A DNA stretch of 64,000 bases from an uncultured Actinomyces sp. (GTDB taxonomy: Bacteria; Actinomycetota; Actinomycetes; Actinomycetales; Actinomycetaceae): the NCBI GenBank assembly GCA_900545825.1, contig URAS01000004.1:102970-166969 (forward strand). Direction: 5' to 3'. The notes beneath the pieces were generated by a model. That model was not told the origin of the DNA, made no database searches, and saw nothing but the letters and a program-made list of their open reading frames with translations. Both the position numbers and the translations under genes were made by a program. Shown in pieces: positions 1-8,655 of the stretch (the stretch's first letter is position 1; each line of letters begins with the position of its first letter).

Positions 1-1
1 G

Positions 2-367
2 GTCCTTCACACGCTCGTCGGGCTGCAGATGCGGCCCAAGCGGGCCCGCGATGCCCAGGCACTGTGGGCCCAGCTGACCTCCGAGATCGGAATCGAGGAA
101 CGCGACCGGCTGTGGGACCACCCCTCGGTCATGCCCCAGGCGGCCGACCTCGACGATCCGGCGTCATTCACCGCCCGCCGCGAGTCGGTCAAGGCCGAGC
201 AGGCCGACGTCGACCAAGAGCTGGCCGAGCTGTTAGGCGGCACGTTGGGCTACGCCTCGGGCCTCGAGCCCGGCGCAGAGTCGGAGGGCGACCACACGGT
301 GACCTCCGACCCCGACACCGACGACGGACCGGCGGGCCCTGGCGACGCGGGCGACGACCTCACGTAG
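2..367 (+). CDS. DUF2342-type zinc metalloprotease-like protein, C-terminal part (cut by window edge)
   Basis: The frame is open to the left edge of the window, so this is the 3' end of a longer gene; the first in-frame ATG (29) need not be a start. The visible part has the LRPKR..A..LW..L....G...RD..W.HP..MP...DLDDP pattern that ends actinobacterial DUF2342 zinc-dependent metalloprotease-like proteins. An acidic, low-complexity tail of about 40 residues follows. The catalytic HExxH region would lie upstream and cannot be seen. In Mycobacterium a DUF2342 gene also lies close to a ThiF-like gene and uvrD2, which matches the next two genes here. Function is inferred from family resemblance only. 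Confidence 0.7.
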   Translation, partial: VLHTLVGLQMRPKRARDAQALWAQLTSEIGIEERDRLWDHPSVMPQAADLDDPASFTARRESVKAEQADVDQELAELLGGTLGYASGLEPGAESEGDHTVTSDPDTDDGPAGPGDAGDDLT

Positions 368-449
368 GTTATCCACAGGTCCTCCTCGGTCCGCCCACCC
401 GGCGCGAAAACCTGCGACGCTTGAGGCCAGGCCCCCAAGGAGGAATCTG

Positions 450-1436
450 TTGTACGTCCACGCCCACATCCCGTCCGTCATCCGGTCGCGCTCCAGCGTC
501 CAGTTCGGCACCGCCCCCAACAGCGGCGTCATCTTCGACGGCCTCACCGACGCCGAAGCCGCCGTGCTACTGCACCTGCCCAGCGCCCTCTCGCGGGGCC
601 ACGCGGTCCGCTATGCCGCCCGCCACGGAGTATCCGAGGACCAACTGGACGGCTTCGTCGACCAGCTGTGCCGCGCCGGTGTCGCCGCCCGCTTGCACCG
701 CCCGGCCACCCAGGCGTCGCCGATGACGTGGAGCTATGGCGAGGACGCACACCACGTCAATCGCGCGCTGCGGCGCTCAACAATCGAGGTCGTCGGCCTG
801 TCGGCCGCAGGCATTCGCCTCACCCACCTGCTGGCCGACGCGGGCGTCGGGACGATCCACGTGTCGGACCCCCAGGTCGTCCAGAACACGGATGTTCCTC
901 TGCTGCCGGCCTCGGGCATCGGGCGTCCCCGCACCGAGGCGACGGCCGGCACGATCACCAACCCCTGCACTCGCGTGTTCGTTCATCCCGCCGCCCACAG
1001 CGACCTCGCCGTGGTCGTCAGTGGATTCTCTGTGCCCCCGACCTGGGCGGCGCCCCACATGGCGGCCGACCGTCCTCACCTGCCGATCGTCGTCACTGAG
1101 GCCAGCATCGAGGTGGGGCCCCTGGTGCGTCCCGGGCTGACGCCGTGTTTACACTGCGTCGACCTCACACGCCGCGACGACGACCCGGCGTGGCCGGTGG
1201 TGGCCGCACAGCTGCGTCACCGACCGGTCCCCCTGGCCGACCCTCTGACAACCACCCAGGCTGCCGCGTTCGCCGCCCGCGAGATCATCCACACGCTGAC
1301 CTGGGCACACGCGCCCCAACTGGAGGGAACCTCGTGGGTGTGGAATCCCCGCGACCCCGTCCCGTTGGTACGGCACTGGGCACCCCACGCCGACTGCGCG
1401 TGCGGCGCCCACGACCTGCAAAGCGGCGGCGACTAG
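450..1436 (+). CDS. ThiF/E1-like protein (cyclodehydratase-type)
   Basis: 328 residues, starting at TTG 450 because an AAGGAGG ribosome site lies at 437-443. The C-terminal two thirds resemble the ThiF/MoeB/E1 adenylating fold as found in actinobacterial proteins annotated as bacteriocin cyclodehydratase domain. The nucleotide-binding segment reads VVGLSAAGIRL, so the usual GxGxxG is degraded. The structural Cys pairs are kept: CLHC in the PCLHCVDL block near residue 230, and CACG near the C terminus. About 100 N-terminal residues may form a recognition domain. No ubiquitin-like partner, precursor peptide or sulfur-carrier gene is adjacent. Its stop overlaps the convergent uvrD2 stop in a shared CTAG. 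Substrate unknown. Confidence 0.75.
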   Translation: MYVHAHIPSVIRSRSSVQFGTAPNSGVIFDGLTDAEAAVLLHLPSALSRGHAVRYAARHGVSEDQLDGFVDQLCRAGVAARLHRPATQASPMTWSYGEDAHHVNRALRRSTIEVVGLSAAGIRLTHLLADAGVGTIHVSDPQVVQNTDVPLLPASGIGRPRTEATAGTITNPCTRVFVHPAAHSDLAVVVSGFSVPPTWAAPHMAADRPHLPIVVTEASIEVGPLVRPGLTPCLHCVDLTRRDDDPAWPVVAAQLRHRPVPLADPLTTTQAAAFAAREIIHTLTWAHAPQLEGTSWVWNPRDPVPLVRHWAPHADCACGAHDLQSGGD

Positions 1437-3505
1437 CCGACGGGCTCGGGCGGCACGTCGTCCGACGCCCACTCGGCCGCCGCCCTCGCCGCCTGCTCAT
1501 CAATGTCGCCGCCCGCAACCACCGCGAGGATCGACGCGCCAAGGGTCCTCAGTTTCACCGGGCCGATCCCGGGGAGCAGCCCCAGCATGCGCAGGGTCTT
1601 GGGGCGCGCGTGCGCGATGTTGCGCAGGGCTGCGTCGGTCGCGACAACGTACGCGGGTTTGCCCAGCTGTTTCGCCACCGCGCCGCGCCACTCGCGCAGC
1701 CGCTCGAACGTCTCGGCCTCTTCCGGGTCAGCCTCGGCCAAGAATTTCGACGTCTCCTGTTTCGACGTGGCCCGCCGATGCTTCGGCTGGGCCCGGCCGA
1801 CGTCGGGCCACACCCGGGAGAAGAACGGCGACACCTTGCGGTTTCCGCGTCCTCCCGCGGAGCGTGCCCGCGCGTAGGACACCGACAGGTGCCGCTTCGC
1901 ACGGGTGACCCCCACGTAGGCCAGCCGCAGCTCTTCCTCGATCTCGGCGCTCGAGGTCGCCTGCTTGATCGGCAACAGGCCGTCGGAGCAGCCGACGAGG
2001 AAGACGGCTTCCCATTCGAGGCCCTTCGCGGCGTGCAACGACGACAGCGTGACGCCGTCGACCTGCGGCGCCGCCTGGTTGTCGACGCGTTCCTTGAGCT
2101 CGGCCACCAGCTCGACGAGCGTCATCTTCGATTCCTCGCGCGTATCCGCCAGCTGGACGAGGGCGTTGAGGTAGTCCCACAGCTCGCGGACCTTGCCCGG
2201 CCCCTCCGGTGGTTCGGGCTGCCACCCGAATTGGGCGACGCCGCTGCGCATGACCTCGCCCAGCTCGGTCGTCGTCGGCGACACCCGCACGAGGCCCATG
2301 AGTGTCGTGATGGTCTTGCGGACCTCGGAGCGCTGGAAAAACTGCTTGGCGTCGCGGACGATATAGGCGATCCCGGCGTCCTCGAGCGCCTCTTCGAACG
2401 CGACCGACTGGGCGTTGATCCGGTAGAGGATCGCCATGTCCTTGAGCGGGACGCCCTGCGCGACCAGCTGGGCGATCTGTTTCGCCACCTGGGCCGCCTC
2501 GTCCTCGTCGTCGGCATAGGTGTGGAACTGGACCATGGGGCCCGAGGGCTGCTGGGCCTCGAGCCGCACCGACTGGGTGGTCTTGGCCCTGGTCATCAGG
2601 TGGTTGGCCAGCGAGACGATCTGGGGCGTCGACCGGTAGTCGCGGACCAGCTCGACGACTCGCGCCTCCGGGTATTTCGTCGTGAATTCGCGCAGGTACC
2701 GGTCGGTAGCACCGGTGAACGAATAGATGGTCTGGGCCGCGTCGCCCACGACGCACAGCGACCGGCGATCCCCCAGCCATAGGTCGAGCAGACGGGCCTG
2801 CAGGGGCGAGACATCCTGGAACTCGTCGACGACGAAATAACGATACTGGCGACGCACCTGGCGGAGGACGTCCGGGCGTTGTTCGAGCATGCCGCAGGTC
2901 AGCGTCAGCACGTCTTCGAGGTCCATGACGCCGCGATCGGCCTTCGCCTGATTGTATGAGGCGATGAGCTGCGCCATCGTCTGCGCGTCGAGGCCGGCCG
3001 GAGGGATGCGTCCATTTTGGGTGACCCGCGCGACGTATTCGTGGTCCCCTACCAGCGACACGGCGGCCCACTCAATTTCCTGGGCGACGTCCGACATCTG
3101 CTCCTTGCTGAGCGTGATCCCCAGCCGAGAGGCCCCCGCGTAGACAAGCGACGCCTTGCGATCGACGATCTCGGGGATAGGGCCGCCGACGACCGCGAGC
3201 CAAAAGTATCGCAGCTGGGACAATGCGGCCGAATGAAACGTGCGGGCCAACACGGTGCCACAGCCGAGCTGCTTCAGTCGGGTCCGCATTTCCGTCGCCG
3301 CCCGGCGGGTAAACGTCACCGCCATGACGTTGAGAGGCGTATAGGCGCCCGTGGCCACGCCGTAGGCGATGCGATAGGTGATCGCCCTGGTCTTGCCCGT
3401 CCCGGCGCCCGCACGCACGACCATCGCGCCGGTCGGATTGGCGGCGACGACGCGCTGTTGCTCATCCAATTGATCGAGCAGTTGGTCCGGATCCGGTTCG
3501 TGCAT
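1433..3505 (-). CDS. uvrD2: UvrD2-type SF1 DNA helicase with HRDC domain
   Basis: 690 residues, close to mycobacterial UvrD2 (about 700). It is a 3'-5' superfamily 1A helicase used in DNA repair or replication. Visible motifs: Walker A GAGTGKT at 33-39, motif II VDEFQDVSP, motif III GDAAQTIYSFTGA, motif IV VRDYRST, motif V LHAAKGLEWEAVFL and motif VI AYVGVTRAKR. An HRDC domain follows in the last 90 residues (LREWRGAVAKQLGKPAYVV...LLPGIGPVKL). A GAGGAG site precedes ATG 3505. The upstream neighbour on the same strand is nudC, as in Mycobacterium. Confidence 0.93.
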   Translation of the reverse strand: MHEPDPDQLLDQLDEQQRVVAANPTGAMVVRAGAGTGKTRAITYRIAYGVATGAYTPLNVMAVTFTRRAATEMRTRLKQLGCGTVLARTFHSAALSQLRYFWLAVVGGPIPEIVDRKASLVYAGASRLGITLSKEQMSDVAQEIEWAAVSLVGDHEYVARVTQNGRIPPAGLDAQTMAQLIASYNQAKADRGVMDLEDVLTLTCGMLEQRPDVLRQVRRQYRYFVVDEFQDVSPLQARLLDLWLGDRRSLCVVGDAAQTIYSFTGATDRYLREFTTKYPEARVVELVRDYRSTPQIVSLANHLMTRAKTTQSVRLEAQQPSGPMVQFHTYADDEDEAAQVAKQIAQLVAQGVPLKDMAILYRINAQSVAFEEALEDAGIAYIVRDAKQFFQRSEVRKTITTLMGLVRVSPTTTELGEVMRSGVAQFGWQPEPPEGPGKVRELWDYLNALVQLADTREESKMTLVELVAELKERVDNQAAPQVDGVTLSSLHAAKGLEWEAVFLVGCSDGLLPIKQATSSAEIEEELRLAYVGVTRAKRHLSVSYARARSAGGRGNRKVSPFFSRVWPDVGRAQPKHRRATSKQETSKFLAEADPEEAETFERLREWRGAVAKQLGKPAYVVATDAALRNIAHARPKTLRMLGLLPGIGPVKLRTLGASILAVVAGGDIDEQAARAAAEWASDDVPPEPVG

Positions 3506-3565
3506 GGGGTCTCCTCTCTGCGAAAAGGCTACATCGACTTAACCACACACCACTGTCATTTTCGG

Positions 3566-4543
3566 TCACCAAGGCAACGTGTGAGCTCCCCGAATAATCG
3601 GATGGCCCAGCCACTGGGTGATGAGCGTCGCCGCGATCGCCGTCTCGGCGGGCGGATTGATCGCCTGGTCGCGGCACGCCCGATCGAACTCGTCGCGGCT
3701 GAGAAACACCGCCCGGTCAAGCTCGTCGTCGGCCAACGTCAGCTGGATCGAGAGGGCGCGCGCCCGGAATCCCAGCATGAGGGACCGCGGGAAAGGCCAC
3801 GCCTGGGACGCAACATAGGTGACGTCGGTGACGGATAGGCCGGTTTCCTCGGCGACCTCGCGGGCGATCGCCCTCTCGGCGGCCTCGCCGGCCTCGATAT
3901 ATCCGGCAATGACCGACATCGAGCGGGGCCGCCACAGCGTGTTATGCGCCAGCAGCAGCCGGTCATCCGCGTCGGTAATCGCGACGATGATCGACGGGTC
4001 CTGGCGGGGGTATTCGATGGTGTCGCAGGAGCGGCAGTACTGTTCCCATCCGCCGGCCGAAGCAGCCACGGCCCCGCCGCAGCGCGTACAGAACCGGCTG
4101 GTCCGCCACCATCCAGAAAGCGCCAGCGCGTGCGACGCCAACGTCGAATCGGCGGGCGGGACGTGGCAGACCTGGCGGATCGACAGCCACGCGGGCCACT
4201 GCCCAATACCGGCGGGCTCGGTGTCGCCGGCGGCGTGGCCACAATCGGCCGCCTCGTCGGAGTCGAGGACGACACCGCAGCAGGGCGTGCCGTCGACGCG
4301 CCCCAGGTACCACAGGCCGCCGCGGGCAAACCTCTGCTGTGGCGTCTCGGCCTGCCACAGCCGCGTTCGTGCCGCCGTATCGAGGCTGGCCAGGGTCAGA
4401 TTCTCGGCCACGAGGACGGTGCGGCCCGGCCCCACGGCGACCAGCCGGGTCGCGACGTCTCGGGCCATGTCAGAGTCGAAGGTGCGGCGGGTGGCGGCGT
4501 CGAGGTCGACACCACCGCGGGCGAGGGAAGGAGGCACCGTCAT
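3566..4543 (-). CDS. nudC: NAD+/NADH pyrophosphatase (Nudix, NudC)
   Basis: 325 residues. NudC enzymes hydrolyse NAD(H) to NMN(H) and AMP, and in bacteria can remove NAD caps from RNA. The zinc ribbon is visible as two Cys pairs (CTRCGG and CRSC) near residue 145. The Nudix box is complete: GYIEAGE, then REVAEETGL near 215-237. The family signature SQAWPFPRSLMLGF follows it, which separates NudC from other Nudix proteins. About 60 nt separate it from downstream uvrD2, so the two may share a transcript. The start codon lies 6 nt after a TAGCGT box, suggesting leaderless expression. Confidence 0.93.
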   Translation of the reverse strand: MTVPPSLARGGVDLDAATRRTFDSDMARDVATRLVAVGPGRTVLVAENLTLASLDTAARTRLWQAETPQQRFARGGLWYLGRVDGTPCCGVVLDSDEAADCGHAAGDTEPAGIGQWPAWLSIRQVCHVPPADSTLASHALALSGWWRTSRFCTRCGGAVAASAGGWEQYCRSCDTIEYPRQDPSIIVAITDADDRLLLAHNTLWRPRSMSVIAGYIEAGEAAERAIAREVAEETGLSVTDVTYVASQAWPFPRSLMLGFRARALSIQLTLADDELDRAVFLSRDEFDRACRDQAINPPAETAIAATLITQWLGHPIIRGAHTLPW

Positions 4544-4549
4544 GACTCC

Positions 4550-4555
4550 ACGCTA
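4550..4555 (-). promoter_or_regulatory. -10 box of nudC (leaderless type)
   Basis: On the minus strand TAGCGT lies 6 nt before ATG 4543. This is the TANNNT spacing expected when transcription begins at the start codon. Confidence 0.5.
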
Positions 4556-4602
4556 TCCCCCGGTGGGGGTGGGCCGCTCGGGATAAGGTCCCGGCGGGGG
4601 CT

Positions 4603-4608
4603 TAGGGT
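4603..4608 (+). promoter_or_regulatory. -10 box of rph (leaderless type)
   Basis: TAGGGT ends 6 nt before ATG 4615. The AGAGG between them is too close to act as a normal Shine-Dalgarno site. The nudC box is divergent 50 bp away. Confidence 0.55.
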
Positions 4609-4614
4609 AGAGGC

Positions 4615-5373
4615 ATGACGAGTAACGACTTCACTCCCCGACCCGACGGACGCGCGCTCGACCAGCTGCGCGACGTCACCTTTCAGCGCGGCTGGATCGA
4701 GCAAGCCGAAGGCTCGGTCCTCGTGTCCTTTGGCCGCACCCGCGTCCTCTGTGTGGCCTCGCTGACCGAGGGCGTCCCCCGGTGGCGCAAGGACTCCGGG
4801 CTGGGCTGGGTGACCGCCGAATACTCGATGCTGCCGCGCGCGACGAGCACCCGCAGCCCCCGCGAGTCGGTCAAGGGCAAGCGGTCGGGCCGCACCCACG
4901 AGATTTCGCGCCTGATCGGCCGGTCGCTCCGCGCGATCGTCGACTTCAGCGCGCTGGGCGAAAACACGATCGTCGTCGACTGCGACGTCCTCCAGGCCGA
5001 CGGCGGCACCCGCACGGCCTCGATCACGGGCGCCTACGTCGCGCTGGCCGACGCCGTCGCCTGGGGCCAAAAGCACGGGCTGATCCGGGCCGACTCGGCG
5101 ACGAAACCTGTCCTGTCCGACTCGATCTCCGCGATCTCCGTGGGCATCGTCGACGGGCGGGCCTGCCTCGACCTCCCCTACGTCGAGGACTCGGCCGCCG
5201 AGACCGACATGAACGTCGTTCAGACCGGATCGGGCGACTTTGTCGAGGTCCAGGGCACCGCCGAGGGTGCGCCGTTTAACCGCGACGAGCTCAACCAGCT
5301 GCTCGACCTCGCCTCGGCTGGGAACCGTCAGCTGCGCGAACTGCAGCTCAAAGCCCTCAAGGAGGAGCTGTGA
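4615..5373 (+). CDS. rph: Ribonuclease PH
   Basis: 252 residues, full length for the family. RNase PH is a phosphorolytic 3'-5' exoribonuclease that trims tRNA 3' ends, using phosphate to release nucleoside diphosphates. The N terminus RPDGRALDQLRDVTF and the GSVLVSFGRTRVLCVASL strand are family hallmarks. The phosphate and RNA-binding block around RSGRTHEISRLIGRSLRA and the C-terminal QGTAEGAPFNRDELN are intact. Its stop overlaps the GTG start of rdgB (GTGA), implying translational coupling. The rph-rdgB pair beside MBL and murI genes matches mycobacterial gene order. Confidence 0.97.
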   Translation: MTSNDFTPRPDGRALDQLRDVTFQRGWIEQAEGSVLVSFGRTRVLCVASLTEGVPRWRKDSGLGWVTAEYSMLPRATSTRSPRESVKGKRSGRTHEISRLIGRSLRAIVDFSALGENTIVVDCDVLQADGGTRTASITGAYVALADAVAWGQKHGLIRADSATKPVLSDSISAISVGIVDGRACLDLPYVEDSAAETDMNVVQTGSGDFVEVQGTAEGAPFNRDELNQLLDLASAGNRQLRELQLKALKEEL

Positions 5374-6026
5374 CCCTCACCGTCCCCGAGGGGGCCAAAC
5401 TGGTCCTCGCCACCCACAACGCCCACAAGCTCGACGAGTTGCGGGCGATCCTCGCGCCGGTCGTCACGGGTTGGGACGACCGCTGGGTTATCTCGGCCGC
5501 CGGCATCGACGCGCCCGAGCCCGTGGAGGACGGCGTGACGTTCACGCAAAACGCCTTTATTAAGGCGCAGGCGCTGTGCGACGCCACCGGTCTGCCGGCG
5601 GTCGCCGACGACTCGGGCATCACCGTCGACGTGTTGGGCGGGGCGCCCGGCATTTTCTCGGCGCGCTGGTGCGGCCATCACGGCGACGATCAGGCGAACC
5701 TCGACCTCCTGCTTGCCCAGTTGGCGGACGTGCCCGACGAGCATCGGCAGGCGGCCTTCGTGTCGGCCGCCGCCCTCGTCACTCCCGGCGGGATCAGGAG
5801 GTCGGCGCTCGGCGAAGTCCGCGGGCACCTCATTCGTGAGCGCCGGGGAACGGGTGGCTTCGGGTACGACCCGATCTTTATCCCCGACGGCTACGACGTA
5901 ACGACAGCCGAGATGAGCGCGGAAGAAAAGAACGCGATCTCGCACCGCGGGAAGTCGTTCCGCCAGCTGGCGCCGGTGATCGCCGCGGTGCTCGAGACCG
6001 GGCCTTTCGCCAGCGACCTGCCCTAA
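5370..6026 (+). CDS. rdgB: XTP/dITP pyrophosphatase (RdgB/HAM1)
   Basis: 218 residues starting at GTG 5370, which overlaps the rph stop by 4 nt; AAGGAGG lies at 5359-5365. RdgB hydrolyses non-canonical purine triphosphates (XTP, dITP, ITP) to monophosphates, keeping them out of nucleic acids. The substrate-binding start LVLATHNAHKLDELRAIL, the ADDSGITVDVLGGAPGIFSARW block and the C-terminal GFGYDPIF and SHRGKSF motifs are all present. A hairpin follows that can end this transcript and the convergent MBL gene. Confidence 0.96.
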   Translation: MTLTVPEGAKLVLATHNAHKLDELRAILAPVVTGWDDRWVISAAGIDAPEPVEDGVTFTQNAFIKAQALCDATGLPAVADDSGITVDVLGGAPGIFSARWCGHHGDDQANLDLLLAQLADVPDEHRQAAFVSAAALVTPGGIRRSALGEVRGHLIRERRGTGGFGYDPIFIPDGYDVTTAEMSAEEKNAISHRGKSFRQLAPVIAAVLETGPFASDLP

Positions 6027-6027
6027 C

Positions 6028-6064
6028 GTCTAGGCGGCCTGCCGGAAAGGCCGGCCGCCTAGAC
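6028..6064. terminator. Bidirectional hairpin between rdgB and the MBL gene
   Basis: Arms 6028-6039 and 6053-6064 form a perfect 12-bp GC-rich inverted repeat (GTCTAGGCGGCC). The right arm includes the last codons and stop of the convergent MBL gene. There is no long T tract. Confidence 0.6.
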
Positions 6065-6832
6065 CTCGTAGACGGCGCCGGAGTCGGCCAGCTCGATCGG
6101 CCCGGCCCATTCGTCGAGGGCCTCGGCCAGCGGAACCTGCGCGTCGGTCCACGGCTGGATATGGGTGAGGAGCGTGCGGCCGGCGCCCGCCGACCGCGCC
6201 ACCCGCGCCGCACGCTGACCGTCCAGGTGGACACCGCGGGCCGTGTCGGCCTTGGTGAAGCCACATTCGCAGAGGAACAGGTCGGCGCCCGCCGCCGCCT
6301 GGACCACGCCGTCGCATTCGTCGGTGTCGCCCGAATAGGTGATGACCCGCGTGCCGCCCTGGCCCGGACCCTCCACCCGGAGGGCGTACGACTCGACCGT
6401 GTGGTGGACGGGGAACGCGCGGATCGTCATCGGCCCCACGGTGAATTCCGCGCCCTCACGCAGCACCTTGTGGCGGTATTCCCCGGAAAAGTCGTCGTCC
6501 ATCCCGGCAAAACCGTCGAGGCCACGCATGCGCTCGACGGCACCGGCCGGCGCCAACAGGTCGAGAGCCGACAGCGCACCCCCGGGATGCCACCGCCGGA
6601 AAATCTGCATCGACATGAGGTCGCCGCAGTGGTCGATGTGCAGGTGCGACAGGGCGATCGCGTCGACCGCGTGGGGGTCGCACACCCGCCACAGGGCACC
6701 AAAGCCGCCCGGCCCCATGTCGAGAACCAGCGAATACGTGCGTCCGGCGTCCTCGGCCTGGACGAGGTAACACGACGCCGCCGAGCGCGGCCCCGACATC
6801 GACCCCGTCGATCCAACGATGACCAACCGCAT
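6059..6832 (-). CDS. MBL-fold metallohydrolase (Rv1339-like cyclic nucleotide phosphodiesterase family)
   Basis: 257 residues from ATG 6832, placed 2 nt after the murI stop with GAGGAG inside the murI end. The zinc-binding motif HLHIDH is at 63-68. Later metal ligands appear in VHHTVES, TYSGDTDEC and the TLLTHIQPW segment. The family is that of Mycobacterium Rv1339, reported to act on cAMP, and the gene order murI-MBL-rph-rdgB is the same there. cAMP or cGMP hydrolysis is inferred from homology; related RNase Z-like folds remain possible. A longer frame runs upstream, but it lies inside murI and is not used. Confidence 0.85.
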   Translation of the reverse strand: MRLVIVGSTGSMSGPRSAASCYLVQAEDAGRTYSLVLDMGPGGFGALWRVCDPHAVDAIALSHLHIDHCGDLMSMQIFRRWHPGGALSALDLLAPAGAVERMRGLDGFAGMDDDFSGEYRHKVLREGAEFTVGPMTIRAFPVHHTVESYALRVEGPGQGGTRVITYSGDTDECDGVVQAAAGADLFLCECGFTKADTARGVHLDGQRAARVARSAGAGRTLLTHIQPWTDAQVPLAEALDEWAGPIELADSGAVYEV

Positions 6833-6834
6833 AG

Positions 6835-7656
6835 TTACTGACTCCTCGCCTGATCGGGCTTGGACAAGCCCTCGACATCGGGCCCCATAATCTGGCGCGC
6901 CAGCGCCATAAACTGCTTGGAGGGGCCGGTGGGGATAAAGATGTGATGGGGTGCCGGCAGCTGCGGGTCGCGTATAAGGTCGCGTTCGACCAGTTCGACG
7001 TAGGTCCGCTTGGCCGTGGCCGCCGACGAGGCGACGAGGGACACCTTGTCGCCGCATACATAGGAGATGGCACCCGCCAGCAGCGGGTAGTGGGTGCAGC
7101 CCAGCACAAGAGTGTCGATGTCCTGGGCGACCAGCGAGTCGAGGTAACCGTGGGCGACCTCGAGCAGCTCTGCCCCCGTGGTGATTCCCGCCTCGGCGAA
7201 CCCGACGAAACGCGGGCAGGCCTGGGCAAACACCTGGATACCGGGGACGACCGAGAGGGTGTCCTGGTAGGCGCCCGACATGATGGTCGCCGCCGTGCCG
7301 ATCACCCCGATCCGGCCATTCGTCGTCGTGCGTAGCGCCTGGTGGGCGGCGGGCAGAATCACTTCGACGACGGGAATCCCACGCTTGTCGGTGTAGCGTT
7401 CCCGCGCGTCATGCAACACCCCGGATGAGGCGGTGTTGCAGGCGATGACCAGCATTTTTACGCCCGAATCGACCAGATCATCCATGATCTCGAGGGCGTA
7501 TTCGCGCACCGTAGCCAGAGGCTTGTCGCCATACGGCGTGTGGGCCGTGTCGCCGACGTATCGGATTTCCTCGTGCGGCAGCACGTCGAGGATGGCACGA
7601 GCCACCGTCAATCCGCCGACGCCAGAGTCAAAAATGCCGATAGGTGCGTTATTCAC
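6835..7656 (-). CDS. murI: Glutamate racemase
   Basis: 273 residues. MurI converts L-glutamate to D-glutamate for peptidoglycan. The N terminus IGIFDSGVGGLTVARAI is diagnostic. The two catalytic cysteines are visible as IACNTASS (Cys73) and LGCTHYPLL (Cys187). The start is GTG 7656, 6 nt after a TAGGCT box that lies inside the 3' end of the upstream DUF2017 gene, so murI can have its own leaderless promoter. It is followed 2 nt later by the MBL gene in a likely two-gene transcript. Confidence 0.95.
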   Translation of the reverse strand: MNNAPIGIFDSGVGGLTVARAILDVLPHEEIRYVGDTAHTPYGDKPLATVREYALEIMDDLVDSGVKMLVIACNTASSGVLHDARERYTDKRGIPVVEVILPAAHQALRTTTNGRIGVIGTAATIMSGAYQDTLSVVPGIQVFAQACPRFVGFAEAGITTGAELLEVAHGYLDSLVAQDIDTLVLGCTHYPLLAGAISYVCGDKVSLVASSAATAKRTYVELVERDLIRDPQLPAPHHIFIPTGPSKQFMALARQIMGPDVEGLSKPDQARSQ

Positions 7657-7662
7657 TGTGTC

Positions 7663-7668
7663 AGCCTA
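7663..7668 (-). promoter_or_regulatory. -10 box of murI (leaderless type)
   Basis: TAGGCT on the minus strand lies 6 nt before GTG 7656 and overlaps the last codons of the upstream gene. Confidence 0.55.
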
Positions 7669-8265
7669 TCGACTCCCCTCCCTCCCATCCATCGCGGACA
7701 ACAGTGACTCTTGCCACGCACCAAGCATGGTGAAAACCGTCGCGACCAGCGGATCTAGCTCGGAATCGTCGATGATCTCGGCCGGGTCAGTGGCCGCCGC
7801 AACACGCAGGGCATAGTCGGTGACCGCGTCGACGTCGGCGGGCGACTGTGCGTCGAGCGTCCCCGCCAGCGCCAGACGAATATCGGTGAGGGCGGACAGC
7901 CACGTCCACTCCTCGCCAGAGCGGATATAGACGAGCCCCTGGGACTTCGCGGCCTCGCGCAGCTCGTCGATGAAGATCCGCAGGCGACGGGCCTTGTCGG
8001 CGCGCAGATCGTCCTCGCTGAGCGTCCGCAACTCACCGGCCAGTTGGGGGTCGCTGGCCATCGGCCGCAAGAGGTTCGACAGGGATCGGTCGTGGGGCTC
8101 GGGCACCGGCACGTCGTCATCGGTGAGCGCGCCAAGAATGTGGGGGTCGATGATCGGCGGATCGAGGACGGCGGCGACCTCGGTGGCCGCGCGGGCGATC
8201 AGGTCGAGCTCGTGAGGTTCCAGGCGCGAGACCCATCCGCCCGGCGTCGCGGAAAACGGCATCAT
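7666..8265 (-). CDS. DUF2017 family protein
   Basis: 199 residues, acidic and predicted helical, without catalytic motifs I can recognise. The match to DUF2017 rests on the start (PFSATPGGWVSRLEPHELDLIARAATEVAAVL), length, and its fixed place after clpS in actinobacteria. It overlaps the clpS stop by ATGA (8262-8265), so translation is coupled. A second in-frame ATG at 8262 is an alternative start. The role is unknown; constant pairing with ClpS suggests a link to ClpCP proteolysis, which is inference. Confidence 0.85.
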   Translation of the reverse strand: MMPFSATPGGWVSRLEPHELDLIARAATEVAAVLDPPIIDPHILGALTDDDVPVPEPHDRSLSNLLRPMASDPQLAGELRTLSEDDLRADKARRLRIFIDELREAAKSQGLVYIRSGEEWTWLSALTDIRLALAGTLDAQSPADVDAVTDYALRVAAATDPAEIIDDSELDPLVATVFTMLGAWQESLLSAMDGREGSR

Positions 8266-8555
8266 GGCAGATCAGGTTCGAGAGTCGCTTTGAGCCCGTA
8301 CTGGTGCATGGCGACGACGTCGGCCTCCATGTGTTCGCGTGTGCCCCGCGACACCGTGGCGGACCCGTGCTGGTGCACTTGCATCATGAGGTCGTGCGCC
8401 GTATCGGCCGAATAGCCGAAATGCTCGCGGAATACGCGGGCGACATACGACATGAGGTTGATCGGATCGTCCCATACGACGGTGCGCCAACCCGCGTGCC
8501 CCTGTTGAGCACGGATTTCGGGCCGGGAGGCAGCCAAGGTTGTGGGACCGGTCAT
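8262..8555 (-). CDS. clpS: ATP-dependent Clp protease adaptor ClpS
   Basis: 97 residues. ClpS delivers N-degron substrates to ClpC or ClpA. The core WRTVVWDDPINLMSYVARVF contains the Asp-Asp-Pro-Ile-Asn segment that lines the N-degron pocket. HxHGSATVSRGTREHME follows as in other actinobacterial ClpS. ATG 8555 was chosen because it gives the normal length and sits 6 nt after a TACGAT box; the open frame extends further upstream without coding character. It is transcribed divergently from pncB. Confidence 0.93.
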   Translation of the reverse strand: MTGPTTLAASRPEIRAQQGHAGWRTVVWDDPINLMSYVARVFREHFGYSADTAHDLMMQVHQHGSATVSRGTREHMEADVVAMHQYGLKATLEPDLP

Positions 8556-8561
8556 AGGCCA

Positions 8562-8567
8562 ATCGTA
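8562..8567 (-). promoter_or_regulatory. -10 box of clpS (leaderless type)
   Basis: TACGAT on the minus strand, 6 nt before ATG 8555. Confidence 0.45.
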
Positions 8568-8642
8568 GGCAGCTAGACCGGCCCCGCGGGCGGTTTCGGG
8601 GCCATCATTCGTCAGAGCGCCCCATGTGGCGAAATGACAGTC

Positions 8643-8648
8643 TAGGCT
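8643..8648 (+). promoter_or_regulatory. -10 box of pncB (leaderless type)
   Basis: TAGGCT ends 7 nt before ATG 8656, and no Shine-Dalgarno site precedes the start. Confidence 0.55.
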
Positions 8649-8655
8649 TGAGACT

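Noticed and set aside
369..377. Perfect DnaA box TTATCCACA
   Set aside because: A single 9-mer with no cluster, dnaA, dnaN or AT-rich region nearby. Likely chance; not an origin.
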